64,000 nt of DNA. Origin: Engraulis encrasicolus (lineage: Eukaryota > Chordata > Actinopteri > Clupeiformes > Engraulidae). The notes beneath the pieces are model-generated. The model did not search any database. It worked only from the letters and a program-made list of their open reading frames with translations, and was not told the origin of the DNA. The stretch lies in contig NC_085857.1 in assembly GCF_034702125.1 (NCBI RefSeq), positions 57,114,426-57,178,425 on the forward strand, given 5' to 3'. Each line of letters starts with the position of its first letter. Positions within the stretch are counted from its first letter, which is position 1. The position numbers were made by a program, and so were the translations under genes. Shown one piece after another: positions 33,471 to 58,759 of this stretch.

Positions 33471-33600
33471 TTGTAGCTCAGCGTGTTAACCCCGTGTCTT
33501 GCTTTTCTTTGGAATAGCGATGAAGTGGACGACGTGGCAGGTTCGCGTCCCCGAGGGGGACGAGTTGTGTTATCATACTTCTGCCACATTCCTAACATTA
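33471..33600 (+). mobile_element. tRNA-like SINE head
   Basis: A-box-like TAGCTCAGCGTG (33474) and B-box GGTTCGCGTCC (33540-33550) are spaced too far apart for a normal tRNA. An oppositely oriented partial copy is at 33931-33985. Probably a SINE promoter rather than a tRNA gene. Confidence 0.45.
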
Positions 33601-34280
33601 TAATGTTGCCGGTGGTGTATGGAAAATATTTTTTTCCTTTTCCTTGGGTTAATTAAAGTTAAAGATTAACGACACATGACGTGGCAGTCTGTCAAAAATA
33701 GCCGAGGCCTGTTGGTTGATCATACATGAGGTGTGTTTGGTCAACCTATTGACAGATGTAATCAAACTATGTTATGCAGACTATGTTATGTGTTGTAGGC
33801 TATATACTAGGTCCCCATACAAGTGCAGTTTTTGACCAGAAGAACTAGCATACAATAAAAAATTACACACAGCCACAAGTGCAGGTTTTTCTTTTTTCTT
33901 TTTCTGAAAGACGATGTAGGCATAGGCCTACATAACTCCCCCTCGGGGACGCGAACCTGCCACATCGTCCACTTCATCCAGAGATTTTGATAGGAACCGT
34001 CACTGCTTCATCGCCTGTGACGTCGACTCTGTCCCGGAGCAGGTCAGTGGTGACGTCACCACTGACCCGGCTGCAAGCCTGCAGCCAGTCATTATAGCCC
34101 CACTGGGCTGAAGTGTGCTATCGCAGCAGGACACGGGCACTTTCAGACGTTCATTATAACGGTTGGGTTTTCAAATCCACTTTCAAATAAATGTTTCCTA
34201 GTTTAGTTTCAGACAACACATGAAATGCCAGTCCCCAAGATTAGCAATTCAAAAACGTTAGACAGACATGTTCTCATTAC

Positions 34281-34631
34281 CTCTGACGTCTCTCGGCACT
34301 TTTCCTCTGCAGCGATCGGAAGAACAGCATTTTGCATGTTTATCTCCTCAGCCGCCAGCGGCACAGCAGTCTTTTTCATGTGCTGGTGCTGAAACCTCTG
34401 GCCCTCTTTCTTTTCCCTTAATGGATGAAAGTGTTCTGGTGAGAAGTGGACACTGCACACCCGATAGTCCAGACGACGTAAGCGTGGAAGTGAGATCTTC
34501 GGGTTCATCCCTAGGGCAACAAGCCACTGATTCAAAATATCCCGATTAGCGAGGGGAAACCGGTGAAAACTGTGCGGTGTCCACGTTGACATTTTATTCT
34601 CGCATCCTGGATATGCACACAGTCGGCCCAT
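34281..34631 (-). CDS. THAP domain exon, upstream of copy A gene
   Basis: ATG at 34631 starts MGRLCAYPGCENKMSTWTP, followed by FHRFPLANRDILNQWLVALG and RVCSVHFSPEHF, a complete THAP core; the AVP box reads KKTAVPLA. A candidate GTAATG donor after GAG at 34281 ends it in phase 0 (117 codons); without it the frame stops at 34209. It may be an alternative first exon of the copy A gene, the first exon of a separate THAP gene whose remainder is lost, or an orphan. Expression evidence would decide. Confidence 0.75.
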
Positions 34632-36386
34632 TGTAACAACATAGAAATGATAGACGAGCTACTCTTCTTCTCGCGTCTACTTCTTCTGCAGTTGTGTGAA
34701 TGAATAAAAGTTGCAGCCTGCAACTTGCAGGCACTCACTAGTTCGACGCCGTGTCGGCCGGGATGGGCGGGATTTGGCTTGTGCGTACTCGTGCACGAGA
34801 GCTGAGGCCGGTCATCAATCTGCGTGACTCACATATGTCTGGATGACATACGTTTTTTGTGTGTCGCTTTGTCGCGGCGAAAATTCGCCTCCAGTTTGCA
34901 AGCATTCATTGAAAATACAGAGTTCCAAAAATAGAACTTTCGAAAATTCGCCGTTGGTGTGCAAAGACCAGTCTAAGCACATACCTGAACTCAATTCGTG
35001 CCTTGCATTGAGAAATCCAGTGCTAATTAGTGAATGGAAGGGCTGAAAGTGGCTTTGCTGGATCCAGCATGTGTCTCACTGGCTGTATGAGAATCATAAT
35101 TTGTTGCACATCTGCCATTGGCCACCAGGTGGCAGAATAGAGCAAGCTGTTGAGAGCAGTGAGGTGCACAGCCAGCCCTACCACTGCACTGCGGCTGAAG
35201 AGGTTGAATGCCAGATATGCAACTGTAGTGTAAATACGTAAAGTAAGTACATTTTATTTACAGAGCACATTTACAAACAGTCCAAATCTGACCAAAGTGC
35301 TGCACAGTGGCTGACTAAAGGAAAAATCAAATCAGATAAATGGAGGCATGGCCGGCGCAATTCCAGGACCTTAATACCATTAAAATGATGTGGGCTGTCA
35401 CAAAAATGGCTGATCAAACCAAGAAAAGCAGAGGAATCACAGAATGGGATACAATTATACTGCAATACCTGTTGGCTGTTGCCGGACATTGGTCGACTGC
35501 ATGGACCACAGATGTTATACTGTTATTACAATCCATGGCTATGCCACAAAATACTATTACTTTAGGATGCTCAGCAAAGTTGAATTTTCATGAATTTGTT
35601 AGTTTGTCATAACATTTTTGAGTTTCCAAACACAGATGTTACATTTCTTCACTTTCTGTGAAATATCATTAAATAGAATCACTTTCCCAAATTTGGCCAT
35701 TCTGGCTTTGAAGTAGAATGTGCAGTGTCCCAACAGCATTTTTTGCTCATTAAGGTACAATTTATTTGTAGAATTTGGAAATGTACTCACCTTTGTAAAG
35801 GCACTGCTATTATTATGAGCATAACTGTATGTGTGACCTAGGGGGAATGCGAGGTGGATCACAAAATAGGTTTGATCAGTGACTGTGATCTGAGACTTAG
35901 TTACCCCATCGTTGGATGGCACGTCAGACGCCAGCCACCAGCAGATGATGTCACCAGCAGCGGCATTCACCAGACTTGCAAAAATTGGTGACAGCACTCC
36001 ACAGTGTGTATTGCACACAACAGAATGCATACAAGGGGCAGCCCCAAAACGGCACCCCAACTGGTTTCCCAAGATATTACAAGTTCACCTTGGTAACAAA
36101 AAAAAAAGACACATTAGACAACAGCAATAACTGAAAAAAAACCCAAAACAAACAAAAAACATATTTATAGACAGACACCTGAGAGGTTGCAATGCAGTAT
36201 TTTATACAAAAGCTGGAGAGCCAGTTCAAAAACAGGAACAGACAAAAGGGGGGTGTACTCAGTTACCATGATCCAGTCTTATGTTCCAGAACATTTGACT
36301 GAACCCTCCGGCACCTTCAAGATTTTTCATATCGGTTTCAGTTCAAGAACAAGCTAGTGTGTCCTCTCAGGGCTCTTCAGCAAAGT

Positions 36387-51306
<14,920 letters not shown>

Positions 51307-51945
51307 GATTGTTTGTTCAATCAACACCAACACACTGACCCTGAATGGTTCAGCTGGCTGCCTGGGGTGTACTGCCAGGTTGTAGCAGCATACATCTAGC
51401 AGTGTGAACCTAGCGAAATTAGAACGTTCAAACCGGAAAGGTGCTAGCGAAGTGTTAACATTTTCTTCAAAACAAGAGCTCCGAGACAGACGCAGACCAG
51501 CGGTTTTTACGAACAATAAAATATAGATCACGACAGCGTGCCGAACGTCAAACTCGTAATATTGATGCATAAAAATAATAAACAAAAAAAAATAAAAAAA
51601 AACAATAAACAATATGAACGTCAAACTCGTAAGTCCACAGTCACCCCGCATTGACTGTGTAAAGCCACAGCCCTTATAGAAGTCTCTTACAAAATATGTG
51701 GTAAAGCCTCCGGTCCAGGCAATCATGTATTTCCTGTGTAACATTGACCACACAAACAGCAAAAATACAGCAGAAATCACTACAACACTTATCAGATTTT
51801 ACAAAGTCACTACGTAGGGCATTATATAGACAGACATAGACATAGAACCTGTGCATTTTATGCCTAACCAGTAATCCCTCCCCCCAACCCACTTTGGCCA
51901 ACTGCTCACTAAAATCGTAGGTTCCCCATAGCAGTACACTGCCAC

Positions 51946-51948
<3 letters not shown>

Positions 51949-52038
<90 letters not shown>
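51949..52038. repeat. (CA)n microsatellite
   Basis: CA run between the two THAP exons upstream of gene B. Confidence 0.97.
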
Positions 52039-52042
<4 letters not shown>

Positions 52043-52648
52043 TCACAAGAATCGGGCTGTGCAGCATGGTGTTGAAGATTCACAGCATTTATGGTCAATT
52101 GGGGGTGATCTTTTTTCAATATAAATGGAACGAACGATCAAAATCATAAACATCCCCCTGTCCACTCACTAGACCTAGGCCCCTGTAGACCGAGGCTACC
52201 AGGACATTGCCATGGCATGAACTACACGCGACGCGTAGTTGCCTGTGACCAAGAAGTATTACTAAATATTCATACGTTGCAATATGATGCTGTAGATGAA
52301 GCGCATTTATGGTCAATGGGTGACAATCAGTACCAATGATAAATTGAGATCGCGCTCCTCCCTGCACAGTCGTTCACTGATGTTAAATACGAGGCTATAC
52401 CCTCACTAGTAGCCGGACACCGGTAGTCTGACACATTGGTAAATATTCAGGCGTTGTAGAATGGTACTGTAGATACACCGCATTAATGAGCTTTTCAAAG
52501 AACAAAGTTGAAAGTCTGTTCAACAACATCATAACGGATTGAAGCGTCAAACACACTAGCCTATCATATTGCTAGGCTATACAACGCCGTCAGACAACAC
52601 TAAAGTAGGCTTCACTTCCCAAAAATGAAGTGCAGAAAGGATACTTAC

Positions 52649-52930
52649 AATGTTGACCGGAGCCTCTCTGTATTGGATGCGCAATTTCTGGATTGACGGT
52701 GTAGCAGTGTCTTTTAGCCGTTTTCCAGTCTCGGTGTAGTCCTCATCTGTGAAATGTTCGGAGCACACTCTCCAGGTCCTCACAACATCCAACGGAGTTG
52801 ATATGTCCAACTCTAAAGCTGCCAGCCAAACTCTCCGCCGTTTGTAATGAATTGGAATGGTGTGAAACACCACGGGGCTGTAAACCCTGGGTTTGTTGCC
52901 ACAACCCGGCACGATGCACGTTAAAACCAT
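52649..52930 (-). CDS. THAP domain exon, distal to copy B gene
   Basis: ATG at 52930 gives MVLTCIVPGCGNKPRVYSP, FHTIPIHYKRRRVWLAALE, WRVCSEHFTDEDY and LKDTATPSI; 94 codons to a strong GTAAGT donor in phase 0. An in-frame ATG at 52978 would add 16 residues, but THAP proteins begin close to the first Cys, so 52930 is preferred. It is a close paralogue of 51028-51306 (shared KRRR/KVW, CSEHFTD, KLRIQ / RIRIQ ends). Confidence 0.85.
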
Positions 52931-52978
52931 TGCTGATGTTCTTCTTTGATATAGCTTGCTAACAAATGCTTCCTCCAT

Positions 52979-53607
52979 AGACCACTGAAGTTTCTCACGT
53001 TGGCTGTGTTATGGTGGAAGTCAGTGGGTGAGGGGCGGGGGATGGGGAGGAGGGGTAAAAATCAGAAGTGAAAGTATCAATGCGCTGTCGAAGCGCACAT
53101 AAGGTATTACTGCGCCTGCGTTTATAGTACACACTTTCCACAGCATAGAGAAAGCCTCGTTTGAATTTGCGTAACCAAGTTTTGTTTCATGTTACTGGTC
53201 ATATAAACCTACGTTAACAGGAAAAACGTGGAAGACGTTGGTCGCATCTAACTACAGCCCCGAAACATACTGCTAGCAATACTGGGCCTAGCCACAAATG
53301 CTAGCAGGAGTGGCAGCGCGTCTGGCTGACTGGGAGGTCGCACAGCGCTCGGATATGTTGCCTTCACCAGCTCGGGACCTCTCGAGACAGCTGACGACAC
53401 TGCTCACGTGACAACCGAGTTCTTGACTTTGGCACATGAACGCCACTGATCCCGGAACAATCGGAAATCATGCGTGTTTTGTTTTGGTTCTCTTTTCTTT
53501 TTTTCACCTCCACTTGAGCCTCCACGCCCACGACATATCATTTTAGCTGAAGTAAGGTAAATTAAACAGTCAGAGACCAGCATTGCTGTCATATATGCAT
53601 CTGCAAT
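52979..53607. other. intergenic, upstream of THAP exon
   Basis: Probable promoter side of the distal THAP exon on the minus strand. No repeat or gene is recognised; CpGs are relatively frequent around 53275-53400. Confidence 0.4.
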
Positions 53608-53813
53608 TGTAGATCATTTCGTAAATGATTAGTTCTGCTTCGATTGTCTATCACTGGCCACCGTACTGATATGACGTTGGCCAATCAGAACTCTTATCTC
53701 CTCAGTTATGTTTTGTATGTTATGTATCTGGCGCGAGCTCTTCACTTCATTAAATCTACAGTAACGGTAAACTTGTGTCGCGTTGTACTTGAGGTAAAGA
53801 GTAACTTTTTACA
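53608..53813 (+). repeat. 5' LTR
   Basis: 206 bp TG...CA. Contains CCAATCAGAAC (CCAAT box). Confidence 0.93.
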
Positions 53814-53958
53814 TGGTGTCAGAAGCCGGACGGACCTTCTCGCCTGCGAGTTTATATTTTCTTTACCGTGTACGTCTAGTAGTGTTTGTTTGTTACGTTA
53901 CGTTTTGTTTGTTAGCCACAACATCAACAACGTCAACGGCCCTCGTTTCTTCCCTGTG

Positions 53959-56900
53959 ATGGATGGATTTCGCAGACCCGACCCCCTCGTCTTAAATGAA
54001 AACATCGCCGAGAATTGGCGTGTTTTTGAAAGGGAATATGACATCTTCATTGCCGCTGCACACTACGACAAGCCAGCTAAGACCCAGGCTTACATTCTCC
54101 TCAACATCGCCGGACCAGAGGCCATCGAGCGGGAGCGTTCATTCGTCTATGCCCCAGAGGTGCGCGTTCCCGAGGGTGAAGGACAGTTCAGGATTATCAC
54201 TCCCGCCGAGTCTAGAGAGGACCCAGAATGTTTGAAAAGGAAGTTCGCCGAAATCTGCAACCCTCAACACAACCGGACAATGGACAGGCACAAGTTTCAC
54301 ACACGAAACCAAAAGCAAGGTGAGACAATTGAATCATTTATTAGCGATCTGAGGATCAAAGCTAAATGCTGTCACTTCGGGGAGATTACCGACGAGCTAA
54401 TATGTGACCGCATCGTCTGCGGCGTTACCAGTGACACCTTGAGGAAAGCCCTGTTGAGGGATAGTGAGCTCACTTTGGCCAAAGCCATTTCAATCGCCCG
54501 AATCCACGAGATGACTGAGGAAAGCAGTAAAACTCTAGCAACAGCAGCTACCAGCGTTGACGCGGTCAAGCCAGCCCCAAGCAGTTTAGCCAGACCCAAG
54601 CCACTATACGCTCCACAAACCACAAATTGCCCAAACTGTGGAGGTAGCCACGCAGCTAGGCGGGAAAACTGCCCTGCTTTCGGAAAACAGTGTCACAGCT
54701 GTGGCAAGTCAAACCATTACAAACAGTGCTGCAAGTCTAAACCACGCAGCCAACTAGGTAGGTTTATGAGACGTTCGGTGAACGAAGTCGAGGTGGCGGA
54801 ATCGCCGTGCGATGAGGGGTTATTCTATGTGGACTGTGTTAACTCCGAAACTGCTGAGAAAGATGAGGGATTTGTCACCATGGACATACACAACAAACGT
54901 CTGGAAATGAAAGTTGACACAGGGGCGAGATGCAATGTGATGTCACTTAAGACTTACAGAAGAGTAGCAAAGGGAGAACACCTAGTTAAGCAAGGGAAAG
55001 CTGTCAGCCTTGTCACTTATGGGGGCACCAGGATCGAGACCAGCGGCACCGTCACACTGCCATGCCGCCTACAGGAGCAGCATCACCTCCTGCCTTTCTT
55101 TGTGGTGGACAAGGAGGTACAGCCACTGCTAGGTTTCAGGGCGTGCAAGAACATGGGTATAGTCCAAATGAGCCCTGATGTCCACCAGGTCAGTGTGGAG
55201 AGCAACACAGACTTCAGCTCACAAGTCTTGGCTCAGTACGACGACCTGTTCAGCGACGAGCTGAGAGAACTTCCAGTTGTGTACTCCATGAAGTTGGATC
55301 CCAATGTGCATCCTGTGGTCCGCCCCGCCCACCGCGTCCCTGTTGCAATGCGGGACAGAGTCAAAAGCGAGCTTGAGCGTATGCAGCGCATCGGTGTCAT
55401 AACACCAGTCACAGAGCCAACCGACTGGGTCTCATCCATGGTGGCCGCACACAAGAAGGACAAGAACGAGATCAGGCTGTGCATCAACCCAAAAGACCTC
55501 AACACAGCGTTGAAGAGGCCCCACCACCCAATGCGCAGTGTGGAGGAGGTAGCAGCACAGATGTCAGGAGCCACAGTGTTTTCTGTTCTGGATGCCAAGA
55601 ATTCTTTCTGGCAGGTACGCCTCGATAAGAAATCCTCAATGCTCACCACGTTCAGCACCCCGTTTGGGCGTTTCAGATTCCTGCGCATGCCCTTCGGCAT
55701 CAACTCTGCAAGCGAAGTGTTTCAGCGCTCCATGGAACAGGTGTTTGCGGGCTACCCATGCTCTGTCATCGTTGACGACATCATCATCGGAGGGCGCAGT
55801 GTTGCTGAACATGATGCCAACCTACACAAGGTGCTCGAACGTGCGAGGCAGGTCAACCTCAGGCTGAATCCAGCGAAATGCAAATTCCGGCTCGACCAGG
55901 TGTCCTATGTGGGACACATATTCACCTCTGACGGCCTCAAAGCAGACTCCACCAAAACAGCCGCCATCAACGCCATGCCAGTTCCCACGGACGTCACATC
56001 CCTGCAGCGGTTCCTCGGCATGGTCAACTACCTCGGCAAGTACATTCAGAACCTCAGTGAGATCGCGGCACCCCTGAGACAGCTCACACACAAGGAGACG
56101 GCCTGGTGTTGGTTCCAGCAGCACCAGGAGGCCTTTGACCGCCTGAAGGCCTGCCTGTCTAGCGCTCCGGTCCTGGCATACTACAACGTCGAGGAGCCAG
56201 TCACACTCACCTGTGATGCATCATCCCATGGTCTAGGTGCAGCATGTATGCAAAACGGCAGACCGATAGCCTTCGCCTCACGTGCCCTCACAGACACTGA
56301 AACACGGTATGCCCAAATTGAAAAGGAGCTACTGGCCGTCGTCTTTGCTTGCGCCAAGTTCAGAGACTATGTTTACGGAAAGCCCATCACCGTTGAAACG
56401 GACCACCAGCCCTTGGTCACCATCATGAAAAAGCCCATTCACGTCGCCCCTGCCCGTCTACAGAGGATGCTGCTACGCCTGCAGAGCTACAACATCAGCC
56501 TGGTCTACAAAAAGGGTAAGCACATGTATCTTGCAGACACCCTTTCCAGAGCTCCATGCACAAAGACCCCACAGAGCCGGTCCGAGGCCACAGAGTTTGA
56601 GGTCATGACTGTAGAGTGCATTTCCACCGCCCGTCTGGAGGAGCTGAAAAGGCACACGGCGCAGGATGATGTGCTACAAACCCTCAGTGCAGTCATCTAC
56701 AGAGGGTGGCCATCCAGGGAAGGCCAGGTCCAGGCCACCATCGCACCCTTCTTTCCCTACAGAGACGAGCTTAGCGTGGAGGACGGCGTCATCATGAAAA
56801 GCCACAAAGCAGTCATTCCCCGCTCCCTGCAGAAAGAGTACATCAACATCGTTCACAAAGGTCATCCAGGTCTCGACGCGACCAAGCGCAGAGCCAGGAG

Positions 56901-58080
56901 TGTCATCTTCTGGCCGGAAATGTCAAAGGACATCGCGGAAGAGCTGCTCCCATGCAAGGTATGCAACAGCACCACACCACATCAGCAAAAGGAACCCCTC
57001 CAGCTCCAGCCCGTCCCAGACCTCCCGTGGTCTACAGTGGCAGCTGACATTTTCGATTGGCATGGGAAACACTACCAAGTCCTTGTCGATTCCTACTCTG
57101 GCTGGTTCGAAGTGGACCTCCTCCGCGACATGACATCGACGGCAGTCATAGCAAAGCTCAAGAGACATTTCTCTGTGCATGGTGTGCCACACAGACTTTT
57201 CACTGACAATGCTCGACAGTACACCAGCCAGCAGTTCCAGGAGTTCGCCATACAATGGGACTTTACTCACTCCACAAGCAGTCCTGAGTTCCCACAATCG
57301 AACGGGCTTGCAGAGAGGGCTGTGCGCAGCGCCAAGCAGCTCATGGAGAAGTCTCACAGAGATGGGACTGATGTTTTTCTCAACCTGCTGAACCTGAGAA
57401 ACATTCCCCGTGACACAACACTGGGATCCCCTGCCGAACGCCTCATGTCCAGACAGACTCGTGCTGACATTCCTGTGAGCAGCAGATTGTTGCAGCCTGC
57501 TTCTAGAGACAGCGGGCACATCCACAACCGACTCCTTCAAAAGCGACTGACGGTGAAACGCCACTATGACAAGTCAAGCCGCCCACTGCAGCCTCTCCAG
57601 GAGGGGCAAGTCGTCCGCATGCAGACAAAGAGGGGCTACGACAAACTCGGCACTGTGACGGAGGTGCGCAAGGAGCCACGGTCCTACAACATCCAGGCCA
57701 ACGGCAAGACCTACAGGAGAAACCGTCGCCACATCCTCCCTGTGGCAGAGCCCCCACCGCCTCTGCTCCAGCCCTACGACCCGGTGTTCCAGGATGCCGG
57801 CTCTCCCCCAGTGGGAGGCACGACACACACACACCACACCCGGCACACATGCCACACACCAGAGCACAACACCCCAAGCCCATGGCGGGCTGCCAGCTCT
57901 CCTTCAGCGGGAGGGACGACACACACACACCACATGCCAATGCCCAACTCCCCGAGCCCCCCGTCCCCGCCCCCAGCCCCTCTCACTCCCAACTTACCTC
58001 CACAGGTCCCCATCCAGCACGGAAGACCCTACACTACGCGTTCAGGTCGCACTTGTAAGCCTAATCCAAAATACATGTGA
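53959..58080 (+). CDS. Gag-Pol polyprotein of Ty3/gypsy element
   Basis: 1373 aa from MDGFRRPDPL to TGA at 58078. The frame is open upstream into the LTR, but this Met starts the Gag-like sequence. Gag covers about 1-240; a CX2CX4HX4C knuckle (CHSCGKSNHYKQCC) begins near 245; the protease active site DTGA is at 320-323; the reverse-transcriptase VDD is at 605-607; RNase H Asp is near 753 (TCDASSHGLGA). Integrase has HKGHPG...CKVC and the D,D-35-E triad at about 1030, 1083 and 1119. There is no gag/pol frameshift. No chromodomain is seen; the C-terminus is Pro/His/Thr-rich. The organisation suggests a Mag-like (K02A2.6-type) lineage, but a tree would be needed. It replicates through an RNA intermediate in virus-like particles; no envelope gene. 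Confidence 0.95.
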   Translation: MDGFRRPDPLVLNENIAENWRVFEREYDIFIAAAHYDKPAKTQAYILLNIAGPEAIERERSFVYAPEVRVPEGEGQFRIITPAESREDPECLKRKFAEICNPQHNRTMDRHKFHTRNQKQGETIESFISDLRIKAKCCHFGEITDELICDRIVCGVTSDTLRKALLRDSELTLAKAISIARIHEMTEESSKTLATAATSVDAVKPAPSSLARPKPLYAPQTTNCPNCGGSHAARRENCPAFGKQCHSCGKSNHYKQCCKSKPRSQLGRFMRRSVNEVEVAESPCDEGLFYVDCVNSETAEKDEGFVTMDIHNKRLEMKVDTGARCNVMSLKTYRRVAKGEHLVKQGKAVSLVTYGGTRIETSGTVTLPCRLQEQHHLLPFFVVDKEVQPLLGFRACKNMGIVQMSPDVHQVSVESNTDFSSQVLAQYDDLFSDELRELPVVYSMKLDPNVHPVVRPAHRVPVAMRDRVKSELERMQRIGVITPVTEPTDWVSSMVAAHKKDKNEIRLCINPKDLNTALKRPHHPMRSVEEVAAQMSGATVFSVLDAKNSFWQVRLDKKSSMLTTFSTPFGRFRFLRMPFGINSASEVFQRSMEQVFAGYPCSVIVDDIIIGGRSVAEHDANLHKVLERARQVNLRLNPAKCKFRLDQVSYVGHIFTSDGLKADSTKTAAINAMPVPTDVTSLQRFLGMVNYLGKYIQNLSEIAAPLRQLTHKETAWCWFQQHQEAFDRLKACLSSAPVLAYYNVEEPVTLTCDASSHGLGAACMQNGRPIAFASRALTDTETRYAQIEKELLAVVFACAKFRDYVYGKPITVETDHQPLVTIMKKPIHVAPARLQRMLLRLQSYNISLVYKKGKHMYLADTLSRAPCTKTPQSRSEATEFEVMTVECISTARLEELKRHTAQDDVLQTLSAVIYRGWPSREGQVQATIAPFFPYRDELSVEDGVIMKSHKAVIPRSLQKEYINIVHKGHPGLDATKRRARSVIFWPEMSKDIAEELLPCKVCNSTTPHQQKEPLQLQPVPDLPWSTVAADIFDWHGKHYQVLVDSYSGWFEVDLLRDMTSTAVIAKLKRHFSVHGVPHRLFTDNARQYTSQQFQEFAIQWDFTHSTSSPEFPQSNGLAERAVRSAKQLMEKSHRDGTDVFLNLLNLRNIPRDTTLGSPAERLMSRQTRADIPVSSRLLQPASRDSGHIHNRLLQKRLTVKRHYDKSSRPLQPLQEGQVVRMQTKRGYDKLGTVTEVRKEPRSYNIQANGKTYRRNRRHILPVAEPPPPLLQPYDPVFQDAGSPPVGGTTHTHHTRHTCHTPEHNTPSPWRAASSPSAGGTTHTHHMPMPNSPSPPSPPPAPLTPNLPPQVPIQHGRPYTTRSGRTCKPNPKYM

Positions 58081-58094
58081 AGAGACTTACCTGT

Positions 58095-58300
58095 CTGAAA
58101 AAAAATAAAAAAAAACAGACAAAAAAACCCCAAAAAAACAAAAACAAAAAAAAACAAACAAACCAAACAAAACAAAAAAAAGAAAAAAAAAGAAAAAAAA
58201 AAGACAGATCAAAAGAAGCGGCGAAAAAAAAAAAAAAAACAAAAAAAAAGGGGCAAAAAAAAAACAAAAAAAAAGAACACATGCCGTGATGAAATGAAAA
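58095..58300. repeat. A-rich tract between gag-pol stop and 3' LTR
   Basis: About 200 bp that is mostly adenine with short C/G interruptions. Frames across it give poly-Lys or, on the other strand, poly-Phe and are not genes. Confidence 0.95.
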
Positions 58301-58554
58301 AAAAAGATCACTGTTCATTATTCCTTTTAGTCTTTATGTATTGCCTATGGTGTATTACACTGTATATTTCCTGATGTGTTTATAAGTGTTATGAAACTTT
58401 TATTAGTCATATCTAGCTGTGTTGTGCGCCCCCTACTTAGTTGTGAAGCTAGAGTTTATGAAGGACCAGTCCTGGATCAGTTCATGGTAATGGAAAAAAA
58501 GGACATTCTGTTCTGTTGTTCGTTAAGGCTATATTATTGGCTAAAAGGAGAGGA

Positions 58555-58759
58555 TGTAGATCATTTCGTAAATGATTAGTTCTGCTTCGATTGTCTATCA
58601 CTGGCCACCGTACTGATATGACGTTGGCCAATCAGAACTCTTATCTCCTCAGTTATGTTTTTATGTTATGTATCTGGCGCGAGCTCTTCACTTCATTAAA
58701 CCTACAGTAACGGTAACCTTGTGTCGCGTTGTCCTTGAGTAAAAGAGTAACTTTTTACA
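58555..58759 (+). repeat. 3' LTR
   Basis: 205 bp partner of 53608-53813, followed by TGCAAT that repeats the 5' flank. Confidence 0.93.

Larger units (their letters stand above)
32387..34088. repeat. long-range inverted repeat with 73-bp perfect arms
   Basis: 32387-32459 and 34016-34088 are exact reverse complements. Each arm holds a 26-bp perfect palindrome (32408-32433 and 34042-34067) made of two GGTCAGTGGTGAC halves, centred on the CRE-type octamer TGACGTCA. A second, inner inverted pair (about 33518-33565 and 33935-33982) is tRNA-like. Confidence 0.85.
53608..58759 (+). mobile_element. full-length Ty3/gypsy LTR retrotransposon
   Basis: 5' LTR 53608-53813 and 3' LTR 58555-58759 both start TGTAGATC and end TTACA, and differ by about five substitutions and one indel (about 97% identity). 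Flanks share TGCAAT. A primer-binding stretch TGGTGTCAGAAGC follows the 5' LTR; a polypurine tract AAAAGGAGAGGA precedes the 3' LTR. One uninterrupted gag-pol frame. A young, possibly competent element. Confidence 0.95.

Noticed and set aside
33471..33600. Possible tRNA gene
   Set aside because: A and B boxes are too far apart, there is no acceptor-stem pairing I can draw, and an inverted partial copy nearby points to a SINE.
53644..53958. N-terminal 105-codon extension of gag-pol
   Set aside because: It starts inside the 5' LTR and crosses the primer-binding region; the Gag-like sequence begins at the Met at 53959.
55233..57940. Long minus-strand frames opposite pol
   Set aside because: Antisense shadows with Ser/Cys-rich composition and no motif.
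58061..58318. Poly-Lys and poly-Phe frames
   Set aside because: Products of the A-rich tract.
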